Below the pieces are notes generated by a model that was given only the letters and a program-made list of their open reading frames with translations, made no database searches and had not been told where the DNA came from. Made by a program: the position numbers and the translations under genes. This document shows, piece after piece, positions 13,353 to 22,900 of a DNA stretch of 25,679 nt. Source of the stretch: JBOGGX01 sp050744245 (GTDB lineage Bacteria; Actinomycetota; Acidimicrobiia; Acidimicrobiales; JBOGGX01); the NCBI GenBank assembly GCA_050744245.1, contig JBOGGX010000036.1, positions 1 through 25,679 of the forward strand, given 5' to 3'. The number at the start of each line of letters is the position of its first letter. Positions within the stretch are counted from its first letter, which is position 1.

Positions 13353-15467
13353 TCAGTAGGTGAGCCAGGGCCCGATCGGTGGCCGCTGGCGGACGCCACG
13401 CCTGCCGTAGTCGCACACGCCGTCGGGGAAGGCGACGGTCAGCCGGGCCTGCTGCTCGGCCGTGAAGGTCACCGGATAGGCGCCGAAGTCGATCGGGGCC
13501 AGCGCACATTTCAGGACGTCGCGGGTCAACGGTTCTCCCGCCACCAGCCGGGTGTTGGAGAACACCGGGTACAGCGATGCGCACCGGCCGGGAGCGCCGT
13601 AGCTGAGCGGTTCGAGGATCCTGGTCCCGTCGGCGAGGTAGCAGCCGTCGCCCAGGTCGGCCGGGCGGTTGCGGGCCACCCGGGCGCGGAACGGCCCGCC
13701 CGAGGTGTCGGCGGCGATGTTGGTCAGCCACCGGTCCATGGCATCGAGCACGTACGCGTTCACCGCCGCCGTCTGCAGCGGCGACGACTCGATGATGACC
13801 TGGTTGGCCACGGTGCCCTGCTCGATCATCCGCTCGCGCATGACGTAGCTCCACTCGGCGGTGTGGATGTCGGCGAATCCGGTCGGGATGTTGTCGAGGT
13901 AGGTCCGATGGTCGATGACCGGGGTTCGGGCCAGGCCCAGGCCGCCGCTGTTGAGCAGATCGGTGCGGTACACCGCAGCCAGGGCCTTGGGGTCGGCGAC
14001 CGACCGGGCCGCGACCACGTCGCCGACGACGTCGAGTCCGCCGATGCGCTCGTTGATCTCGACGAACTGCTCGGCGTCGATCACCCCTTCCTCCAACGCG
14101 GCCAGGCCGTACTGCACGCCGACGTTGTCGAGCGGGCTGCGCACGAACCCGGTGGCCGGGTCGCGGCCGAGCTGGTTCGCCACCTGCTCGATGGCCGCGC
14201 ACTTGACACCGTCTGGGTTGGTGACCGGGTCCCACCGGGCGGCGACGGGGACGGCCGGGTCGCAGCTGTCGGTGGCGGTGGCCCGGTTGGCGAACGTGAT
14301 GTCCCACGAGGTGCACACGTGGTACGACCCGAACCCGGAGACGGCCGCCTTCTGGGCCTCGCTGTAGGCCGGATCGGTCGACGCGAAGTACCGGTTGAGC
14401 AGTCGGCAGTCGACGACCGGGCCCAGCGTGCTGTTCGGGTCGGGGAACGAGATCCCCGGGATGATCCCGTCGAGGATGCCAGGGTAGGCGTCGGCGATGT
14501 CGTACTGCTGGATGGCGCCGCCCGAGCCGCCCCAGCCGATCGTGAACCGGGTCGGGCCGTAGCTCTCGATGAAGTGCTCCTTCACCATCATGGCCGCCTC
14601 GGCCGAGATGATCGTGCTGCAGTTGTTGTTGAGGACGTTGAGCGACGACGACGCCACCCCGTAGCCCTGGGCCAGGAAGAGGTCGTTGAGCACACCGCCG
14701 GTGGACGCGCCCTGGTGGTAGCCGCCGTTGCAGCCGCCGCCGAAGGTGTAGACGAGCCTGCCGTTCCAGCTCGTGTCCGGACCGACCGGATCGGGATCAC
14801 TGCCGTCGTGGAGCGCCGCGATCTCGTAGACGGCCCGGTCGATCGTGCCCCGCTCGAGCCGGACGATGTAGGGCACGCTCACCCCGCCGACGGTGGTGAA
14901 GGCCAGGTCGGGCGGGCGGGCCGAAGGATCGGTGAGCACCGCGAACGTGCCCGCGGTCGTCCGGTAGCGGTACGACACCTGGGTCGGCGCCGAGCACAAC
15001 GGCTGGGTCGCCGGCGGGAGTCCGAAGGCCTGGGTCTCGCAGAAGAACGGCACCTGCTGGGGACCGGAGAGCACCGGGCCGCTGATCGGGTGGTTCCTGA
15101 CCCGAAGGGTTGCCGCGGTCCCGTCGCCCAGGGTGGCGACGATCCGATTGGGCCCGACGTCGAGCCCGGTCACCAGCCCGAGCCGCGACCCGTCGGCCTG
15201 GCCGACGAACACCGAGGTGACGTCGACGCCGTTCCGGGTGACCGTGATCGCGTCCGGGTCGGCGGCTTCGGGCACCTCGACGCCGACGAGCACCTGGCCG
15301 CCGCTGACCAGCTCGGCACGCGGGTTGGACAGCGACGTGACGGCGAACGGCTGGACCGCGGCCGCTCCCGATGTGGTCACCACCGCGAGCCCCCCGGCGG
15401 CCAACGCGACCGTCAGCAGGAGCGAGGCGGTGCGGCGACGAACGCTACGGACCTGACGACGACCCAT
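13353..15467 (-). CDS. Secreted DUF6351 family protein (alpha/beta-hydrolase-like)
   Basis: A 704-residue exported protein. The N-terminus has a twin-Arg-rich basic head (RRQVRSVRRRTA), a hydrophobic stretch (SLLLTVALAAGGLAVV) and an Ala-rich cleavage region near GAAAVQP, so it carries a signal peptide. DUF6351 landmarks are visible: WNGRLVYTFGGGCNGGYHQG, and GWGGSGGAIQQYDIADAYPG, whose G-x-S-x-G elbow probably holds the nucleophile Ser. Several Cys pairs (NNNCSTI, HVCTSWD, DSCDP) fit a secreted protein with disulfides. The layout recalls secreted tannase and 3-hydroxybutyrate oligomer hydrolases, but the substrate is not known. ATG at 15467 follows GGGGAGAA. The frameshifted CYTH gene lies 18 bases upstream on the same strand. 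Confidence 0.88.
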   Translation of the reverse strand: MGRRQVRSVRRRTASLLLTVALAAGGLAVVTTSGAAAVQPFAVTSLSNPRAELVSGGQVLVGVEVPEAADPDAITVTRNGVDVTSVFVGQADGSRLGLVTGLDVGPNRIVATLGDGTAATLRVRNHPISGPVLSGPQQVPFFCETQAFGLPPATQPLCSAPTQVSYRYRTTAGTFAVLTDPSARPPDLAFTTVGGVSVPYIVRLERGTIDRAVYEIAALHDGSDPDPVGPDTSWNGRLVYTFGGGCNGGYHQGASTGGVLNDLFLAQGYGVASSSLNVLNNNCSTIISAEAAMMVKEHFIESYGPTRFTIGWGGSGGAIQQYDIADAYPGILDGIIPGISFPDPNSTLGPVVDCRLLNRYFASTDPAYSEAQKAAVSGFGSYHVCTSWDITFANRATATDSCDPAVPVAARWDPVTNPDGVKCAAIEQVANQLGRDPATGFVRSPLDNVGVQYGLAALEEGVIDAEQFVEINERIGGLDVVGDVVAARSVADPKALAAVYRTDLLNSGGLGLARTPVIDHRTYLDNIPTGFADIHTAEWSYVMRERMIEQGTVANQVIIESSPLQTAAVNAYVLDAMDRWLTNIAADTSGGPFRARVARNRPADLGDGCYLADGTRILEPLSYGAPGRCASLYPVFSNTRLVAGEPLTRDVLKCALAPIDFGAYPVTFTAEQQARLTVAFPDGVCDYGRRGVRQRPPIGPWLTY

Positions 15468-15485
15468 CGTGTTCTCCCCCCGAGT

Positions 15486-16284
15486 TCACGCCCGCCGTCG
15501 CATGGTAGGCGGGGATTCAGCCCTCCGCGCGAGCTCCTTGGAGAAGATCTCGAGGGCCGACCTGGTCTTGGTCGGCTGCTCGCCGCCCGTGTCGATGCCC
15601 CGCCCGAAGAGGAACACCTTGGCCTCGGCCGCGACCGTGAAGGCATCGGGCGGCGGGCACTGGTCGACAGCTCGAGAATGCGGGAACCGTCGGGGTAGTT
15701 CCACAGCTCGGCCACCATCGGACGGTCGTAGCCGGGCGGCGAGAACTTGAGCTTGACCACGTTGATCGGCCCGAGGACGGTCAGGTCGCCGAGGGCGACG
15801 CGTGCTCGGCGACGAACTCGCGCTGCTCGCGCGTGTACAGCTTGCGGATCGGCTTCACGCCCCTGACCACCCCGGGGACCTCGTCCCCGGTGAGCCTGGC
15901 CTTGAACGATCCCGAGCACACGAACCCTCCGGGCATGGCGTCGACCTCGACCACGAAGGTGGGCGACTTCCTCAGGTGCGACGGCACCTGGGCCGGGTCG
16001 ACCGGGCGCAGCTTCATCACCGAGTCGTTGGCCCGGCCCTGGACCCGGCGGGCGCGGACGACCACACCGGCGCGGTACAGCCTGAGATCGGGCGTGTCGA
16101 AGAAGAACACCTGGCGCACCTGGGCCTCGAGCGGGTCCATCTCCAGCGCGGTGATCGCCGACTGCCGGTTCGACTCTGGGATCGTCAGCTTCAGCTCGAC
16201 GCTGTCGGCATCCTTGAGCAGCGGGAGCAGCCCGGCCAGCTGCTCACCGGTGAAGAGCCGGCCCGTGGGTGCGGTGTCGGTCAT
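15486..16284 (-). pseudogene. Frameshifted CYTH-domain protein gene
   Basis: The gene reads in three successive frames. From the ATG at 16284 come SVELKLTIPES, the ExExK-type CYTH signature, then QVFFFDTPDLRLYRAGVVVRAR and SVMKLRP, ending at EFVAEHA. The next frame (from about 15798) gives VALGDLTVLGPINVVKLKF and VAELWNYPDGSRILELST. The third (from about 15660) gives CPPPDAFTVAAEAKVFLFGR and TKTRSALEIFSKELA. All three are in the right order for one CYTH triphosphate-tunnel protein of about 260 residues. The second break is explained by one missing A in ACCAAGTGC; the first also lacks a few residues. CYTH proteins hydrolyse triphosphates or make cAMP. As written it is broken. Confidence 0.8.
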
Positions 16285-16319
16285 CGTGGTCTGCTGGTCT
16301 GCCAAGGGAGGCGCAGCAC

Positions 16320-16489
16320 CGGTCCTGTCCGATCACGAACACCTCGCCCGCTCGGTCGAGGCCCGAGGCTCGGACGAGCCGGACCACGTCGCCTCGCTGT
16401 TCGCGGACGACGCCGAGTATCGCACGGCGCCGAGCACCGGCGGCAGATCACCCGGCGGGTCGAAGCCGGCTCGGCTGAGCGGGGGCTGA
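16320..16489 (+). pseudogene. N-terminal relic of a SnoaL/NTF2-like gene
   Basis: A plus-strand stretch reads LSDHEHLARSVEARGSDEP, then DHVASLFADDAEYRTAPSTG, and ends in a TGA at 16487-16489. The ADDAEYRTAP pattern is typical of the first third of SnoaL-like (NTF2-fold) proteins, but the rest of the domain is missing. It lies between the CYTH gene and the AraC regulator. The evidence is compositional, so this is tentative. Confidence 0.3.
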
Positions 16490-16509
16490 GTGTCGCCATA
16501 CTGGGGTCG

Positions 16510-17367
16510 GTGGATCGTGCTCACATCACCGTGGACGTGCACGAGTCGGAGCCCTACTCGTGGACGATGGCCCACGGGGCGCCGAACGGCGGCCTGGTCG
16601 ATCATGTCACCTGCTACACCGGCTATGTCGAACGCTCCGTCGTGCCGATGCGCCGCCGGGAGGTGGCCAACGGCAGTGTCGTGTTGATCATCAGCTTTGG
16701 TGACCCGATCGACGTACAGCTGTCCTCCGACCCCGAACCTGGTCGGTACACGTCATTCGTCGCTGGGCTCCACGACGGGTTCGTCCTCACCGAGCATGGT
16801 GGGCGACAGCACGGCATCGAGGTCGACCTCACTCCGCTTGGTGCCTACCGGCTGCTGGGCGTGCCGCCGAGCGAGTTCGCCAACACTGTCGTCGCGATGG
16901 ATGACATCGGCAGCCGGCCGCTGACCGAGCTGGCGGACCGGTTGGCGTCGGCCGCGGACTGGTCGACCCGATTCGAGCTGCTCGAGGCGGACCTCCTACA
17001 ACGGGCGGCCGAGGGCCCCGAGGCCGACCCGGCGGTCACCTGGGCCTGGCGTCAACTCACCGACGCCCACGGCCAGGTCCCGGTGGGCGTGCTGGCCGAC
17101 GAGATCGGCTGGAGCCGCCGCCACTTCGTCGCCCGGTTTCGCCATCACGTGGGGCTGGCGCCCAAGCCGGCCGGTCGCGTCCTGCGGTTCCACCATGCCG
17201 TGCAGCTGCTGACCGCGGGCAACGCGGCCAGCATCAGCGCCGTCGCCGCCGCCTGCGGGTACGCCGACCACAGCCATCTTGTGCGGGACTTCCATGACCT
17301 GGCCGGGTGCACCCCGACCGCGTTGATCGGGGCCCAACTTCCTGGCGGAGGCGGCATCGCCGGCTGA
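16510..17367 (+). CDS. AraC family transcriptional regulator
   Basis: A 285-residue regulator. The N-terminal ligand-binding part (about 1-170) carries YTSFVAGLHDGFVLTEHGGRQHG and GAYRLLGVP, typical of a common actinobacterial AraC subgroup. The C-terminal double helix-turn-helix (about 195-280) reads GVLADEIGWSRRHFVARFRH, then ISAVAAACGYADHSHLVRDFH, closing on CTPTAL. GTG at 16510 is taken as the start because the conserved N-terminus begins MDRAHITVDVHESEPYSW. The VOC protein follows 74 bases downstream and the cupin after that; they are likely targets. Confidence 0.9.
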   Translation: MDRAHITVDVHESEPYSWTMAHGAPNGGLVDHVTCYTGYVERSVVPMRRREVANGSVVLIISFGDPIDVQLSSDPEPGRYTSFVAGLHDGFVLTEHGGRQHGIEVDLTPLGAYRLLGVPPSEFANTVVAMDDIGSRPLTELADRLASAADWSTRFELLEADLLQRAAEGPEADPAVTWAWRQLTDAHGQVPVGVLADEIGWSRRHFVARFRHHVGLAPKPAGRVLRFHHAVQLLTAGNAASISAVAAACGYADHSHLVRDFHDLAGCTPTALIGAQLPGGGGIAG

Positions 17368-17441
17368 CGCCGGCCGGTAGCCGACCCGGAAGGTCACGTT
17401 CGTACAAGCCGCCACGGTCAGCCGTTTCGTAGGGTTGACCC

Positions 17442-17834
17442 ATGACGACCGAACATTTGGCTCCCAGCATCTACCCCGTGCTCCGCTACGCCGATCCGGC
17501 GACCGCGATCCAGTTCCTCGCCGACGCCTTCGGCTTCAGGGAGCACGAGGTGCACAAGGGTCCTGACGGTGAGATTGCCCACGCCGAGCTCAGCTTCGGA
17601 AACGGCCTGGTGATGCTGGGCCACTACCCACAGTCGGTCGAGCTCGACAGAGGCGCGCAGTCGGTGTACGTCGTCGCGGCCGACGTCGACGCCGTCCATG
17701 ACCGTGCCGTCGCCGCCGGAGCCGAAATCGTGTACCCGCTCAGCGACCAGGACCATGGCTCCCGAGACTTCTCCGCCAAGGACCCGGCCGGCAACGTGTG
17801 GTCGTTCGGCACCTACCGCCCCACCATCACCTGA
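17442..17834 (+). CDS. VOC family protein (glyoxalase/PhnB-like)
   Basis: A 130-residue single VOC-fold protein made of two beta-alpha-beta-beta-beta modules. It opens SIYPVLRYADPATAIQFLAD and AFGFREHE, and ends FSAKDPAGNVWSFGTY, a pattern shared by glyoxalase, bleomycin-resistance and PhnB-like proteins. The ATG at 17442 is the natural start; no clear ribosome site precedes it. The next gene begins 20 bases after its stop, suggesting a two-gene unit downstream of the AraC regulator. Enzyme activity, if any, is unknown. Confidence 0.88.
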   Translation: MTTEHLAPSIYPVLRYADPATAIQFLADAFGFREHEVHKGPDGEIAHAELSFGNGLVMLGHYPQSVELDRGAQSVYVVAADVDAVHDRAVAAGAEIVYPLSDQDHGSRDFSAKDPAGNVWSFGTYRPTIT

Positions 17835-17854
17835 GCCTGATGCCGGGAGGACCG

Positions 17855-18280
17855 ATGGTTGACGATCCAGCTGCAAAGAGAAGTCCCGTCGTCCTCGCGC
17901 CGGATGGCGGGCGCAGCTACGACATGGGCCGCATTCGAGCGGTCTTCAAGGCGGACGGCACCGAGACCGCGGGTGGGTACTCCATCTCGGAGTGGTGGTT
18001 GGAGCCGAACACGACCGGTCCCGGGCCGCACGCCCATCCGGAGGATGATGTCTTCTACGTCATCGAAGGAACCATGGCCATGCTCGTCGGCGACCACTGG
18101 ATCGACGCGCCGAAGGGATCGTTCGTCCTGGTCCCCGCCGGAATCACGCACGACTTCGAGAACCGCAGTGCCGGCCCCGCCGGCGTGTTGAACTTCTCGC
18201 ATCCGGGAGACTTCGAGCACGCCATGCCGGACATCGTCGAGTGGTTCATCCAGAATCCCCCCGGTGACGCGGTCACCTGA
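17855..18280 (+). CDS. Cupin domain protein
   Basis: A 141-residue cupin. Motif 1 GPHAHPEDDVFYVIEGTMAM supplies His, His and Glu-type ligands, and motif 2 VLVPAGITHDFENRS supplies the last His. ATG at 17855 is preceded by GGGAGG at ideal distance, which decides this start over in-frame starts upstream. It is probably co-transcribed with the VOC gene. It is not closely similar to the cupin at 5906. The function of these small cupins cannot be told from sequence. Confidence 0.88.
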   Translation: MVDDPAAKRSPVVLAPDGGRSYDMGRIRAVFKADGTETAGGYSISEWWLEPNTTGPGPHAHPEDDVFYVIEGTMAMLVGDHWIDAPKGSFVLVPAGITHDFENRSAGPAGVLNFSHPGDFEHAMPDIVEWFIQNPPGDAVT

Positions 18281-18399
18281 TCCGCCGGGCGATCCATCAA
18301 TCACCGTGGACATGGTCGGCACCAAACACGGGCCCGGGCCGCGTTGTCCCGCGCCGGCGGACCACGCCGGCAGGGCACGACCGCCTCCAGCGACGACGC

Positions 18400-19760
18400 G
18401 TGATGGTGGCCGTCGGCAGTCGTCGTCGACGTCGATGTCGACCGTGATGCGCCGGACCCGCACCCCCTTGACCATCGGACGGAAGGTCGAGGCAGTCGAG
18501 CAGCCGCTCGGCCGAGGCCCGGCAGCCCGCGCCCTTGCCCTTCGCTTCCTGCGGGTCGCCGGCCTGCTGCCTCGGGGGCCGGCGCAGCCCGGCGTCGACC
18601 CGCCAGGTCATGCCGCCGACGGCCATGCCGTCGATCGCGGTCGACACCGAGATGTCGGGGTCCTTGGCCGACACCTCGGCCGCGGCGAAGTCGCGGCCCG
18701 GTCGGAGGTCGAGCACGACGGTCCGTTCGGCTCGGGGACCGAGGGTGAAGCGCCCACCGCCCGGGTTGGCGAACCTGAGCTCCCAACCGCGCTCGACGAG
18801 GAAGCGGGGCAGCCGGGCCCGCAGCTCGAGCGTGGCCGTCCCCGAGCCGTAGCCCCGGGCGTTGACCACGCCGAGCGAGCTGTCGCGGTGGTCGACGGTG
18901 AGGGGGAACGCCGAGTCGACGAAGAAGGTGCCCACATCGATGCCGAGCTCGTCCAGCATGAAGCGGAACACCCGATCGGTCGAGTAGTAGGTGTTGACCG
19001 CGCCGAAGTCGTCGGTCGGCGCCGAGAACGAGGAGTTGCCCGATGGCAGCGCTGCGGTCGGCCCGCCGACCGTCGGCGACGACAGCTCGCCCAGGGCCAC
19101 GAACTCGCCGGTGAGCGACTGGGGCGCGCCGGGCGTGGCCGGCGGGGTGAGGCCGGGCAGCGTCACACCGTCGTCAGCGGGTCGAGGACCGTCGCCGGCG
19201 AGCATGGCGTGATGCTGGTGTCGCCGGTGAGCGTGATCGGATCGGCGACGAACACGTTCCCGAAGGCCGAGGTGACAAAGGCGCGCAGGTAGAGCACGGC
19301 GCCGCCCCGCACCTCCACCAGCGCCCGCCAGTGCAGCGCCGGCCCGGGTCCGATGGCCAACGTGAACGGCACCTCGTTGCACACGTAGTGGTCACCCGGC
19401 TCGATGGTCTCGGGCACGGGTGGGAGCGGCAGTGTCGGGGTGGCGCCCTCGAGGAACGACGGCCGGTCGCCGGTGGGCGGCTCGCCCGTGGGTACGCCGA
19501 GGCCGAGCTCGCTCAGGGAGGGGGCCAGGCCCGAGCGGACGGGGCCGGCCCGGGGTCGCCGGCCGGGCCTCTGGGTCGATGCGCTGGGCCGGGTCGTAGC
19601 GGTAGATCACGAGCCGTTGGTCGGTGATCGCGCGGAGATCGCCGGCGCCGGCCAGGGCCCGCAGGCCGGTCTCCACCGCCCGGCGTCCGGGCAGGAACCG
19701 GGCCGTCTTGGGTGGAGGGGCCACGTCGACGTCGTCGTGGAGCGAGCTCTCGGACGCAGT
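18400..19760 (-). pseudogene. Heavily frameshifted remnant of a larger gene
   Basis: Protein-like segments follow each other on the minus strand in changing frames. From about 19720 come RFLPGRRAVETGLRALAG and ITDQRLVIYRYDPAQRI. From about 19510, in another frame, come PSFLEGATPTLPLPPVPETI and HYVCNEVPFTLAIGPG, ending LDPLTTV* at 19165. From about 19170, in a third, come DFGAVNTYYSTDRVFRFML and FPLTVDHRDSSLGVVNARGY, then GWELRFANPGGGRFTLGPRA. Near 18470 a further frame reads MVKGVRVRRITVDIDVDDD. The middle weakly recalls fungalysin-type sequences but no HExxH zinc motif is seen. I cannot name the family. It is either one decayed gene or two joined. Confidence 0.5.
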
Positions 19761-19912
19761 TTCAGAGTGACGGTCTGATCCACCCCGGCGCCATGGGCGC
19801 GCCCTGGTCGCCTGTTGTCAACCGGGATGGGGGCCGCGTCACGGGGTGGTGCACACCCCCCGTGCGATGCGCTACACAGTGACCAAGAGCGGGAGAACAA
19901 GGGGGAAGGTCA

Positions 19913-22900
19913 ATGCGGTCTGTGCTCGGGCGACGACGCGTAGTCACCACGGCGGTGCTGGGAGCGCTGGCGGTGCTGGCCGCGCTGCTGACGCCGGCGG
20001 CGGCGCAAGGGGCGCCGAGCGCCCAGTCCGACGCCAGTCGGGTCCTGCTGTACGCGTCCGACGGCCTGCGCCAGGACATCGTGCAGCGCTACGCCGACGA
20101 CGGCGGGGTGCCGGGATTCGCGTCCCTGCTGGAGCGTGGGGCTTCGGGTGCCGGCGGGGGGATGCTGGCCGCGGCCCCGCCCAACACCGGTGCCGGCTGG
20201 TACACGATGGCCAGCGGCGCCTGGCCGGGTGTGCACGGGTCGACGAACAACACCTTCCATCGCAACAGCCAGGGATTCGGCCTGCGGACGTCGGCCTTCG
20301 ACCCGGGCGTGCTCGCGGCCGAGACCATCGTCCAGTCGGCCGAGCGGGCCAACCGCCGGGTGCTGCAGATGGAGTGGGCCGGCGGCCGCAACGCCGTCAC
20401 CAACGGCCCGTCCGTCGACTTCCGCGCCTTCCTGTCGGGTCGGGGCGTGACCACCAACTTCGTGTCCCCGTCCGACCGGCCGGCGCTGATCGCCGCGTTC
20501 GGCTTGCAGTACGACCAGGTCGTGCTGGCCCCGGCCGCCGGTTGGGTCAACGCCCCGGCCTCGTTCAGCCCGGCGCTGGAGACCCGCATGCGGGTGCTCG
20601 ACTTCGGCATCGACAAGTACGGCCTCGACGCCTACATCTACGACAGCACCGACGACGGCGCCACCAACTACGACCGGGTGCTGTTCGCCCGGGGCAAGGA
20701 CGGGTCGGCCGGCGTCGGCGATCTGGGCCGGGACGAGTGGGCCGACGTCAAGGTCACGGTGCCCGACGGCCCGCTGGCCGGGATGACCGCGGCGATGCTG
20801 GTGAAGGTCGAGGAGCTCTCGCCCGACGCGACGCAGGTTCGCCTGTTCCACACGTCGGTCACCCGGGCCAATGCCAGCTGGCCCAACTGGCCGGGCGAGC
20901 CCGGCTTCAGCGGCGACTTCGCCGAGTTCGTGGCCCAGCGCTTCCCGAGCTCGCAGGCCGGCGACTTCGCCGTCCTCGAAGCCGGGGTGGTGCGGGAGGA
21001 GACCTACGTCGAACAGGGCCTCTACTGGGAGCAGCTGCACCATCCGCTCCTGCAGTACATGATCCGGCTCCACCGGCCCGAGCTGGCCCTGGTGGGCTAT
21101 CCGGTCACCGACGAGTTCCAGCACCAGTTCCTCGGGCTGGTCACGCCGACCGTGCCCGACGGCTCGCCCAACCCGGCCTTCGACGACGTCGAGCTCGACG
21201 GCGTTCCCGACGGACGGGTGGCCGCCCGCGAGGCGTTCATCCGGCGCAGCTACGAGGGGTCGGACGCGACGATGCGCCTGGCCCAACAGCGCATGGGCGG
21301 CACCGGGCGGGTGACGACGTTCGTCGGATCCGACCACGGGTTCGCGCCACAGTTCCTCGCGATCGACGCCAGCCGGGTCCTGGTCGACCTGGGACTGCTG
21401 TCCACGCCGCAGACGTCGAACTGCCGGCCCGCGACGGGCGAGACCATCGGCAAGGCCAAGGCCTGCTGGGCCGGCGGCGCGGTCCAGATCTACCTCAACC
21501 TCGCCGGGCGCAACCCGGCCGGGGGCGGGCTCACCCAGGTGACGGCGGCGGAGGCGCCGGCCGTCCTGGCCGCCATCGAGACCGCCTTCACCGGGCTCTC
21601 CGACCCGACCGACTGGGACGGCGACGGCTCGCCCGAGGGCTGGACCGTCATCGACCGGGTCTTCACCCAGGCCGAGGCCCGCTACATCCCGAACGGGCCG
21701 GGCACGACCACCAACATGGCCCATCCGACCCGCACCGGCGACCTGGTGGCGTTCTCCTACCCGCCCTACCAGTTCGACGCAGCCACCCCGGGCACGCTGA
21801 TCGCCAAGTCGGAGTTCTACGGCCAGCACGGGTACGTGCCCGACGTCCAGGACCTCGACGACAACGTGAACCTGCGGGCCACCTTCCTGGCCGGCGGACC
21901 CGGCATCCAGGCGGGCGAGTTCACGGTGCGCAGCATCGACATCGCCCCGACGATCGCCTACATGATGCGCATCCCCCAGCCGCAGCACTCGCAGGGCCGC
22001 GTGCTGCTCCAACTCATCAGGGGCAGCAACGGCGTCCGGCCCCTCAGCATCATCGGGCTCAACGACTTCCACGGCCAGCTCGACCCGTCGACGCTGCTCG
22101 TCGACGGGCTGAACGTGAACGTCGGGGGCGCATCGCTCCTGGCCACGATGTTCGACGAGGAGGCCGCCGCACTGCCAGGCCCGGCGCTGCTCCTGGCGGG
22201 CGGCGACAACGTCGGCGCCTCGCCGCCGAACTCCGGTCTGCTCGAGGACATGCCGGCCATCGATGTCGAGAACGCATGGGGGCTCGACGCCACGTCGTAC
22301 GGCAACCACGAGTTCGACTTCGGGCTCGAACGGCTGCTGGCCCATCAGGCCCGGGCCAACTTCCCGTTCCTCGCCACCAACATCGTCGACGAGGACACAC
22401 GGCAGACGCCGGACTGGGTCACCCCGTCGGTCGTGTTCACCGTCAACGGCGTCCAGGTGGGCGTGATCGGCGCCGCGCTCGAAACCACGCCGGAGCTGGT
22501 GCGCGCGGGCGCCACGGAGGGCCTCACCTTCCTGCCCGCGGCCGGGCGCATCCGGTCCGAGTCCGAGCGGCTCAAGCGCCAGGGGGTGCGGGTGCAGATC
22601 GTGGTGATCCACGAGGGCACGGCGCTGGGGTCCAACGCGGTCGACGGCACGCCGCCGGTCCCGTGGGAGGGACCGATCATGACCATCGCCAACGACCTCA
22701 GGCGCACGACGGTCGACGCCATCGTCGCCGGCCACACCCACCGGGTGTCCAACCTCATGGTCGGCGACATCCTGGTCACCGAGGGCATCAACGCCGGCAC
22801 CAGCTACTCGGTGCTCCAGCTCATGGTGAAGGGCGGCGACGTCGAATGGGCGGGTGGCGCAACCCGGGTCGCCTACAGCCTCGGGGTCGCGCCGCGGCCC

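Noticed and set aside
13257..15698. 813-codon plus-strand frame opposite the DUF6351 gene
   Set aside because: The secreted DUF6351 protein on the minus strand has a signal peptide and family motifs; this frame has none.
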